Positions 55,728 through 64,000 of a DNA stretch of 64,000 nucleotides are shown piece after piece (the first letter of the stretch is position 1; each line of letters starts with the position of its first letter). The notes under the pieces are model-generated. The model saw only the letters and a program-made list of their open reading frames with translations, had not been told where the DNA came from and did not search any database. Origin of the DNA: Escallonia rubra (lineage: Eukaryota > Streptophyta > Magnoliopsida > Escalloniales > Escalloniaceae); NCBI GenBank assembly GCA_033065855.1, contig JAVXUO010001992.1:1-64000 (forward strand), written 5' to 3'. Made by a program: the position numbers and the translations under genes.

Positions 55728-56378
55728 CAGGGGCGGACCACCCACCTGACCGGTGGGGGCCATGGCACCCCCCATTTTTTGGAAAATTTTCTTTTTGATA
55801 ATATAGATAGTGCATAAATATATTTAAAGAAATCACAAAAATGCCGTTATAATAATTAATTAAAATTTTATTTTGTTGTGTTGTTTACTCTTTGTGCCAC
55901 CGGTCATCATATATTTGTCTTTTTCATTTCCTTGTTCAATCTTCACTCTTCAAAATTCTAAAATTAAAAACTTCATATTACCAAAAAAAAAAAAAAAAGG
56001 AAAGAAAGAAATAAAGAAAATATTAGGTCAAGATTAGTGCGTTTTTTTAATAGTTTAAATTTTTATACATACGTTAACTTATACGATACTATTGTACTCA
56101 TACGATTGATAAGAACATTAGTAAATTCTTTCGTGTAAGTTTAGTAATTTGTTATTACTAATCTTATCAAGTTAAATAAATCACTTTGAATAGTAAAATT
56201 ATATGATTAGCAGTCAAATTGAACATGTATTTTGTATATACAGATGCTCATTACATTATGTTTCCAATTTGTCATGTTTTATGTAAAATTGAACCTTTTA
56301 AAATTCTTTGAAGTGAGCTATTAATTTTTTTTCCCAGTTTTTGGCCCCCCGCGATTAGACTTTCTGGATCTGCCCCTG
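55728..56378. mobile_element. hAT-like MITE
   Basis: CAGGGGCGGACCACCCACC at the left and, in reverse complement, CAGGGGCAGATCCAGAAAG at the right; CAGGGGCGGA ends are typical of plant hAT MITEs. The flanking octamers TATATATA and TAAACATA are partly alike. AT-rich interior, no transposase. Confidence 0.8.
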
Positions 56379-56912
56379 TAAACATATGAATATGTATTTA
56401 CTTTTGACTATTGTCACACCCTTATATATTTGTCCATAATTTAACTCATCGCTAAGAGATAAATGTTTTACTATTTTTACACTTTTTACGGACAAAATAG
56501 GGTGTGATAAAATGTTATAGCACGTGAAAATATATTACTACATATTATTGTTATCACCGCTATTATTGTCATTACTATACTATTACTATTACTACAATTG
56601 TGCTTCCAAGGTTTTAACTTGGTAGGTCAAATTTAATCTTGGCATCCTATGAATGACGATGGTTTACATTGAATAGACTGGTTATGCAATTATATCGTAT
56701 TATCTAGATATATATTAGACAAATCATTGTAAGTTATGGAGGAGACATATTAGATTTTTTCTAGTGCTCTTTTCTTTTTTCACTTCTTTTACCTATACGA
56801 CACATCATTATATTTGTTATAGTATCCTTTTCTTTTCTTACCCCTATGTATTAGTTATTTACAATAATTAGTCATTGAATTGTTTGTAGGTATAATTGGC
56901 CCGATTTTGTAA

Positions 56913-56951
<39 letters not shown>

Positions 56952-57978
56952 AAAAATCAATTGTATACCATCCAAAACTCTACGTGACCAAAATACTTAT
57001 TGATTACTTAGACCTTAATTTTGACTATTAACACCTCAAAAGTACTTCCAAAAGAAAAAAAAACAAGTCTAACAAATGTAAACTACAAAAGTCATGTATG
57101 CAAATGAAAAAGTGATATTTCGGAAATTAAAAGTTTTTTCTCTTTCTTTTACTGAAGCAATATACAAACTAAAAATGATTTAATACTTAAAAGTACTTCA
57201 AAATATCAAAATAGAAGTTTACATAAGAATTACAAAAAAAAATTAAATATAAGTATCAAGTCAAAAGTACTTTGCCTCGTCAACAAATAACAAATAAGAG
57301 TTAATAACATTACTCACAACTTAAAAAAACAATAAATACGAAAGAGTATAAAAACGTGAGAGAGAATTGAAACAAATGTTGTACATCGCACATCAGAAAT
57401 TATATTATACCATACTTAATCAATAAACTAACTTATTAAGATTTAATTATGACCATTATCACTTGAAGTATTCAACACGAGAAGAACCATAAGTCTACAG
57501 AACCAAAACAAAGTAAAGATAAAAGTTTTGAACTTTTATTTAGTATTATCTCAATCTATCTAGAATAATGTTATATATATGCCCTAAAGTATCATCGCAT
57601 TACAGCTTAAGTATCCAACGTGTAGAAAGTACAGTATCGGTACCTAAAAGATTATTTTTAAACCAATTGAGTCCGAAGGTTAAAGAGAACTAAAAGCCCT
57701 TAAAATGTCTAGGAGGATGAATGTCTTTAAAAAAAATGTAAGACGTACCGGTCTTTTCTCCTTCGTATTCTTTCTCCACCCCCACCCCCCCTCCACTCAA
57801 CCCGACACATGCAGGCGCGACACAACACACTACCACCACTACCACCTCCATCGCGCAGTGGCAACCTACCACTTTTGCCTCTTTTGTGCAACTGTGACCC
57901 CACCGCCCGCGTCGTACAGTTGTACCTAACCAATCATTTAAACCAGCCAAACTTACGACCACCATCAACCACCCCAAA
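56379..57978. other. AT-rich DNA passing into a C-rich stretch
   Basis: Nothing is recognised to about 57700; 57770-57978 is C/A-rich (CCACCCCCACCCCCC, ACCACCACTACCACC), and similar C/A-rich sequence resumes after the CACTA element at 60335, so the element sits inside one older C/A-rich unit. Confidence 0.5.
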
Positions 57979-58600
57979 CACTACAAGAAAAAAGGCTTTT
58001 AGCGACGGGTAAATTCGTAGCTAAAAGCCTTAAATCTGTCGCTAAAAGTTTTAGCGACGGATTCACCGTCGCTAAATGTCCCTTGTATAAAAGCCCGTCA
58101 CTAATAGTTTAGCGACGAAATTTTTAAATTCGTTGCTAAATATGTAAGTTTTTGCCACGAATTTATTTTTAATTAGCGACTTAATAGTCGTCGCTAATTA
58201 TATTTTTAGTATTTTAATTTATTTTCTTTTTTGTCAAATTAGCGACGGAATATTCCGTCGCTAAATAAGCTTTTTAGCGACAGAATATTCCGTCGCTAAT
58301 TAACTGATTGTAGGAACACTTTTAGCGACAGAATTAATTCGTCGCCAAAAGTCAAAAAAATTTTGAATTTTTTTTTATTTTTCAATTACCTAGACCTGTA
58401 ATACAATTTTCATTTCTCAACAAAAACGCGCAATAATCAATACACAAAGAAATATATATAATCAATCATAAAAAATGTTTATTATAAAAAAGACTCATTA
58501 TGTACAAGCCGGGAACCGGATACAGCCGGTTAGGGGAGGGGAGAAGAGTACAAGCCAGGCACTGGGGGGGAAGCTAGGAACGGGCACGCGAAGGGCCTCA

Positions 58601-58961
58601 TCAGGGGTTGCCGAGTCCCGGATCTGGATCCTACGTACTGATCCGGGGCCGGCTCGGCATGTCCAGCAGCGCCCTGCTCCCTGATCATCCTCACCACCAC
58701 TATAGCAATGCGCTGGATCTCCTCGTCGTCCAATTGACGCTGAGGAGCCGGTGTCTGTGGAGGGGCAGTAGGGGGTGAGGACGCTCCTTTCACGGCACGA
58801 GCAGTCGTGCTAGGCAGGCCGCGTATGTGGCCTTTCGGCCGATTCACGACCTCCGGGGTATCCAGCCATCGCTTCAACCCCCCAGTACTCGCAGTCGTAC
58901 TAGTGGACGTTGATGGCTGTCCGGACTGCTGCTCGGACCCCCTTAGCTGTTCATACGAGGC
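58601..58961 (-). pseudogene. Terminal exon of a CACTA accessory (TNPA-like) gene
   Basis: An acceptor TTTTTGTAG precedes the exon, which reads ASYEQLRGSEQQSGQPSTST, GLKRWLDTPEVVNRPKGHIR, GLPSTTARAVKGASSPP and EEIQRIAIVVVRMIREQGAA. It is clearly related to the exon pair at 11794-12137 (RGLP..TARAV.GAS, then RMI and AEP.PDQ), but has no intron at the point where that copy has one. A one-base shift before the end means the stop of the related copy is read in another frame here. The product would be a Pro/Ser-rich DNA-binding accessory protein if the family inference holds. Confidence 0.55.
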
Positions 58962-59039
58962 CTACAAAAATAGTGGTTTAACGATATGATAGGGCATTAA
59001 TTAACGAAACGAAGATTGAGGATAGAAAGACAAAACATT

Positions 59040-59450
59040 AACAACTTAAACAATTAGGGGTTCAATTTAGGGTTCAATTAGTTTAATTTAGGGTTCGATT
59101 CAATTAGGGCATTCAATTTAGGATTTAATTATGGTAATATTATTTCAATTTAGGGTTCAATTAGGGGGTTCTATTAGTTCAATTTACGGTTCGGTTGATT
59201 TGGGGCATTCAATTTAGGGTTCAATTAGTTCAATTTAGGGTTCGGTTGGATTATGGCTTTCAATTTAGGGTTCAATTAGTTTAATTTAGAGTTCGATTCG
59301 ATTAGGGCATTCAATTTAGGATTTAATTAGGGTTCAATTACTTCAATTTAGGGTTCAACTAGGGGGTTCTATTGATTCAATTTAGGGTTCGGCTGATTTG
59401 GGGCATTCAAATTAGGGTTCAATTAGGGGGTTCAATTATTTCAACAAATT
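59040..59450 (+). repeat. Degenerate TTTAGGGTTCAATTAG repeat
   Basis: About fifteen imperfect copies of TTCAATTTAGGGTTCAATTA and TTCGGTTGATTTGGGGCA. It occupies the intron position of the CACTA-like gene. It resembles the TTAATTAGGG repeat at 10771-11793 but lies on the opposite strand relative to the exon. Confidence 0.75.
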
Positions 59451-59690
59451 CTGATTATACATGGCAATGAAGACAAATTAACAACAAATTCAGATTATGG
59501 CCAAATGCTTCATAATCAACAAATTCAGAAGACAAAATAATGGCCAAACGTCCAAATTAACAACAAATTCAGATTATACATGGCAGAGAAGACAATTTCG
59601 AATGTTTATGTACGTACATTGAAATTCAGAAGAGCTTATACAAGCAGAAATGTGATTATGGCCAAATGCTTGATAATCAACTTTGAAAAA
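59440..59690 (+). repeat. Imperfect repeat of AACAAATTCAGATTATACATGGC
   Basis: AACAAATTCAGATTA occurs three times or more together with ATTATGGCCAAATGCTTCAT, spaced about 55-110 bp. Non-coding. Confidence 0.65.
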
Positions 59691-59716
59691 GAAACAACAA
59701 GATTAATTTAGGGCAA

Positions 59717-59973
59717 TTGACATACAAATCTCGAGGTGGGCACGGCGGTGGCGTTGGTGGTGCGGCGGCAGTGGTGGGTTTCGTGGCGCGGCGACAGTGG
59801 AGGGCTTTGTGGCACGACGGTAGTGCAAGGCTTGGTGGCGCGGCGTCGGGTGGGGGACGGGGGTGTCGCCAAAGCTGGGTCGCCGTAGAGAAGGGTCGTC
59901 GGAGGTGAGAATGGCAGTGGGTGGGTGAGAGAAGAATTTCAGAGAGAGAAACGGGGAGAGAGAAAGAAACCAT
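59717..59973 (-). other. GC-rich putative first exon of the CACTA-like gene
   Basis: A minus-strand frame of about 85-98 aa, Pro/Ala-rich and without known motif, lies between the subterminal array and a donor-like GAGATTT|GTATGTC at about 59730. Position and composition match the GC-rich leader of the CACTA element at 42655-46007. Could be untranslated. Confidence 0.4.
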
Positions 59974-60334
59974 ATGTGGTTTTAAATCGAGGATCTTTAG
60001 CGACGGAATAACACCGTCGGTGAATGTCTTATTATAAAGACTTTTATCGACGGAATTTTTAGCGACGGTTTTATTCCGTCGTTTAAATAATTTAAAAAAA
60101 ATCTCAAAAAATACTAATTTTCTAAAAAATATTTAGCGACGGTAATCCCGTCGCTAAAAGTCCGCCGTTAAAAGTCCGTCTGCAAATACTTTTACCGACG
60201 GTGGCTTCCGTCGGTAATAGTATTAAACGACAGACTTTTAACGACGGGATCTTCCGTTGCTTAAAGACCTTTTTAGAGACGGAATACCTTCCGTCGCTAA
60301 AAATTCGTCGCAAAATACATATTTTCTTGTGGTG

Positions 60335-61582
60335 AAACCCAAACCAACAATCATCATCATCCGACCCCAAACCAAAACCCACAACCACCATCAACCCACC
60401 CCCACTGTCTCCTTCTTGCAGCCGCACCCAACCACTTGGCTAAACAAAACCCAAAGCCTCAAGCACCATCAACTAACACCCAAAGCCACAACCATCATTA
60501 ACCAATCACCCACCATAACCTCAGTCCACTGTCAATCACCATACCAAATACACCACAACCCATAGCCCTACCCACCACCTCTGGAACCTAAACTAATCAC
60601 CACCACTTCACATATTATTGCCGATTAACCAATCCAATGACCATTGTCGATCACCATATTGCCACCGTCATAACCCAAACCAATAACCATGTACCATCAA
60701 CCAATCGCCCCCACTTTAACCCACTGCTAATAACCATATTGCCACCAATATAAACGAAGGCCTCACCCACTACCACCTCAACCACTAACGACCTCCCCAG
60801 CTTCACATAAACATCACACCAGAGCAATAATGGAACCCCAATCACCAGAACCCCAATGTATCTATAAATCCATAATCCAGACCCGCCCCACATTGTCATC
60901 CACATTACTCCCCACGATGACTGTGTATCGCATAAAACGAAAAGAGATAGTAGACCAAGTACCACCAACAAAGTCAAAACCAAAGGATCGTGAATAAAGC
61001 GTGATTTTTCAGCCTAAGCAGCCACTGAGGGTGTGACAGTGGCGGTGACTTTGCATGGTAAATGTGTTTGGGGTGTGTTTATATGTAATTTTTTGTTGGG
61101 GGTGGGTGAGTGTGTGTAATTTTCTTTCTCAGACTTCCATTCTAGGCCATCATATTAGGATGACATGGACCAATCAACTAGGAAAAGATACGCCACGAGG
61201 ATATGCTCAATGATATTATTTTATTAACACAGTGGCGAGAGCCCGCTTGAACTCAATTGGTTCAAAACTAAATTTTGAGGTACTGATTTGATACTTTTTA
61301 AATGATGAGTACTTAAGTTGTACTTGGGTGATACTTTAGGCAGATATTTGGTATTAGCTCTTGTATCTAACCAATACAGTAACCTATAAGGACTTTATTT
61401 GAATTATTATATATCAAAACAAACTCTGTAACATGAAGCAAGTACCCATAACGTAAAAAACTGGATACAATATTATATTTAACTTTTATAACCTTATAGT
61501 ATAACCTTATAGTATAGGCAAATTATTTGTTGATAAGGTCCTTAAATTTATCATTTGATAACATTTCAATACACAGTCTACT

Positions 61583-61585
<3 letters not shown>
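60335..61585. other. C/A-rich then AT-rich DNA, no gene recognised
   Basis: 60335-60960 is rich in AACCCACAACCACCATCAA-like words. No domain appears in frames of 101-110 aa that are open here. Confidence 0.5.
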
Positions 61586-61622
<37 letters not shown>

Positions 61623-61624
<2 letters not shown>

Positions 61625-61850
61625 CACTAGAATTATCTATCTCCCCATCTAATAGTAGTAGGCTTGCATCCCTCCCCCCTACCCCCAATTTTCCTATGAA
61701 TCAAGTCGAATTTGAGCCATCTGTCGGTTTTTGCGCCCCTAACCGCTACTAAGAATAGCGGTCACTACAAAAAAAATATCAAATCTGAGCCGTCCACATC
61801 CTCTAGCGGACAGCCAGATTACAGTTGGAGAAATAACTATTTCTCTACCA
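61623..61850. mobile_element. Relative of the 14166-14430 MITE between (AT)n tracts
   Basis: Shares GCCCCTAACCGCTACTAAG, GAGCCGTCCACATCCTCTAG and GGAGAAATAACTATTTCTC with the element at 14166-14430 (the last being the near-palindrome at its right end). It lies between (AT)n at 61586-61622 and 61849-61870. Confidence 0.6.
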
Positions 61851-61870
61851 TATATATATATATATATATA

Positions 61871-63079
61871 CTTTTACAAAAACCCGTATGTCTTCCCCCT
61901 TCCCTGTCAATGTCTTCCCCCTGCGCTGTCTCTTTTTCCCCCTTTTCTCCAACACCGCACCGCCAGTATCCAGGTTCACCACCGAGCCCACCATCACTAT
62001 GTGCCACACCATCGAACCCACCAAACCCCACATCTCTCTTCCCTTTTCCCCTTGCCTATCTCTATTTTCTCCTTTTTTTTCTCCATCACCGCACCACCAC
62101 TACCCAAGTGCACCACCGAGCCCACCACCATTTTGGGCCACAACCGAGCCCACCGAACCCATTGCCAACACCAACATACCTGTCAAAAACTACCACTACC
62201 AACTTGTTCGCACTTTAGTTGCAATAACCACCTCGTTGAGTCCCTGTGAAACCTCACCAACGCGTCGCCGCCGCAACGTCAACCACGGCCCTAAATCACG
62301 TAGGAACACTGTGAATACCTCAAAAACACCTTTAAAAATCATCGGCAACCACAAATCACCATCAAAATTGACTACTTCTAAAATATGTCGTCTTCACTGT
62401 TCACCACCTTACACAGCACCACGGTCGCGACCGTCTAGATCTACACTGCCGCACCATTATGAAACCACCCTACCGTCATCTCCACCGCTGTACACAAAAA
62501 CCCAAGGTCGGCCACTGTCACCATGACTCAACGTCGCCAACACCATCATCCACCAAAGCCAAAACACACCACAACATATTTATACGATTGAATTTACAGA
62601 TTGATCGATATCATTTAACATTGAAATCACAAATTAAAATTGCTCAATAAGAACTATAACCTTAAAATTTCTCATCATCATTGAACATATGATAGTTATG
62701 AGGATGTGGGTATGTGGTGTTTTGCTGTAATTATTGGTCGTGGGTATGGGGTGTTTGGCGGTGGTGTGGCGGTTGGGTGCTCTGGGCAGTGGTTGTTGGT
62801 CGTTGGTTCAGTGGTGGTGGTCGGGGGTGAGGACTATGGTGGTGGATGAGGGTCAGTGGCCTTGAATGGTAAGGTGGTAGTTGGCTGCCATGGTGAAGGT
62901 CGACTGGACACAGAGAAGTGAACAGAAAGGAGAAGGATACTGAAGAGAGGGCACAATTGGAAAATAGGCTGACCGTTACTCTTTGAGACAGTTAAGTGTG
63001 AGGTGCTAAAAAGAAAAAAGTATCACAGTCGTCCACGGGGTGATGTGGACGGTAGGATAACAGTTGGAGAAATCGGCTC
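61871..63079. other. C-rich to G-rich block ending in a MITE-like terminus
   Basis: The left half is C/A-rich with ~55-bp units of CACCACCGAGCCCACCATC (about 61975-62160); the right half is G/T-rich (62690-62900). The last 80 bases repeat the right-end motif of the 61623 element (CGTCCAC...GTGGACGG, then ACAGTTGGAGAAAT) before (AT)n(GT)n. Probably one composite element; the left terminus is unclear. Confidence 0.45.
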
Positions 63080-63081
63080 CC

Positions 63082-63137
<56 letters not shown>

Positions 63138-64000
63138 TGTGTTATAAATGTACATATAGAAATAAAAGTACATATAAATAAAAAAAATAAGTTAGTTATA
63201 CTACGATTAAGCCATATTCCAACTCGATTAATAGCCTTTATACATTCAATGATGAATCGATAGCTTGGTAAACATGTTGGTGAAATATTTTAGTTAAATA
63301 ATGTTAGTTAAATGTTAGTCAATGATTTTGTTACTCTAAGATTTTGCGCTATCGTATTTAGTCGCATTGTTATAAGTAAGACAATCATACTAAGTATTTT
63401 GCATACAAGATATATAAATAGGATAAAGTGGAATGAAAACCTTATTTTAAAATAAATATAGACAAAAAACAAATCACCGTCATTTATGCGTTGTCTTTTA
63501 GCCACAAAATAAGCTATGGACGAGCATGTGAGGTATAAAAACTTGCACTACCCATAAATCTAATATAAACAAAGATATTTATATAAAATTGTCGATAAAG
63601 CATGAGTAAAATATATTCAACTAATCTTGTGTTGGAAAAATTTTAAGCAAATCTTTTTGTAAGGTATTCTTGTATTCTGAGTAATTAAACTCTTAAATAT
63701 TATTAATTATACATTTGGAATATGCCAACAAATATCACTTTATTTGACTTTAAACTCCTAAAGGCACTTTTTCATATGAAAAGCAAAACTAAATATCTAG
63801 AAAATAGAGTTGTATGTAAAATCTAAAACGTTTGAGATTGATTCTCAAAAGTGGATTAAGATTAAATCAGAATCTGTTTCTAAAATCAGATTTGATCCAT
63901 TTTAAGCATAACAAATTAAAAGTTGTTGAAGGTATTTGTATAAAAAGGGATTAAAGTAGGTTTAGTGTGGTAAAATCACCATATAGTGTATTCAAATTGA
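63080..64000. other. (AT)n(GT)n microsatellite then AT-rich DNA
   Basis: (AT)n from 63080, (GT)n to about 63136. After that nothing is recognised up to the window end. Confidence 0.6.

Larger units (their letters stand above)
57979..60334 (-). mobile_element. CACTA-like transposon, 2356 bp, non-autonomous
   Basis: Left end CACTACAAGAAAAAAGG; the right end in reverse complement is CACCACAAGAAAATATG. AAA flanks both sides (57976-57978 and 60335-60337), consistent with a 3-bp duplication. Subterminal TTTTAGCGACGGA / TCCGTCGCTAAA motifs lie at 57995-58350 and 59995-60320. On the minus strand it contains a GC-rich first exon (59717-59973), a repeat-filled middle and a terminal exon at 58601-58961. 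No transposase domain. Confidence 0.85.

Noticed and set aside
59040-59450. TTTAGGG words suggesting interstitial telomeric repeats
   Set aside because: Units are irregular and of the form TTCAATTTAGGGTTCAATTAG, not tandem TTTAGGG; they belong to the CACTA-like intron.

Overview
The window is plant nuclear DNA, most likely from a eudicot, taken from a heterochromatin-like, transposon-dense part of the genome. The evidence is Ty3/gypsy and Ty1/copia LTR retrotransposons with plant-type primer binding sites (tRNA-Arg and tRNA-iMet), CACTA (En/Spm) elements, Mutator-like, hAT and Stowaway elements, many (AT)n tracts, and AT-rich DNA between them. I found no convincing host gene, tRNA, rRNA or organellar insert. 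Every protein I can name belongs to a mobile element, and most are broken.

Layout: (1) 1-9779, a very young non-autonomous Ty3/gypsy element of the Ogre/Tat type. Its 5' LTR is cut by the window start, it has a tRNA-Arg primer site, an intact gag (2657-4396), no pol, a GC-rich non-coding interior and a complete 3' LTR. The LTRs carry 169-bp tandem repeats. (2) 9785-13020, remnants of an older LTR and a CACTA-like element with a spliced terminal exon. (3) 13.2-15.7 kb, a decayed 60-bp repeat and two inverted-repeat elements flanked by (AT)n. (4) 15.7-26.6 kb, an old minus-strand Ty3/gypsy (Tat-like) element with gag, protease, RT, RNase H and integrase fossils. A solo LTR sits in its gag and an antisense, intron-like reading region lies downstream of integrase. 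(5) 27.9-37.0 kb, nested inverted-repeat (MULE-like) elements, a CACTA end and a 0.5-kb direct duplication. (6) 38400-46693, a minus-strand Ty1/copia element split by a 3353-bp CACTA element that has an exact CGT target duplication. (7) 46.8-47.8 kb, a small CACTA-type element. (8) 47.8-57.9 kb, mostly featureless AT-rich DNA with one Stowaway, one hAT-like and one further inverted-repeat element. (9) 57979-60334, another CACTA-like element, homologous to part of region 2. (10) 61.6-63.1 kb, further inverted-repeat-type remnants at (AT)n tracts.

How the parts relate: nothing here forms an operon or host pathway. The gag-only gypsy element would need enzymes from an autonomous relative. The CACTA elements share the terminus CACTACAAGAAAA but have different subterminal motifs (TCCGTCGCTAAAA, TCCGTCACTAAAA, TTGTCACTA types). 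The 42.7-46.0 kb copy looks like an internal-deletion derivative that keeps the start of its transposase gene and the last exons of a second gene. Several inverted-repeat elements carry GC-rich interiors that contrast with their AT-rich ends.
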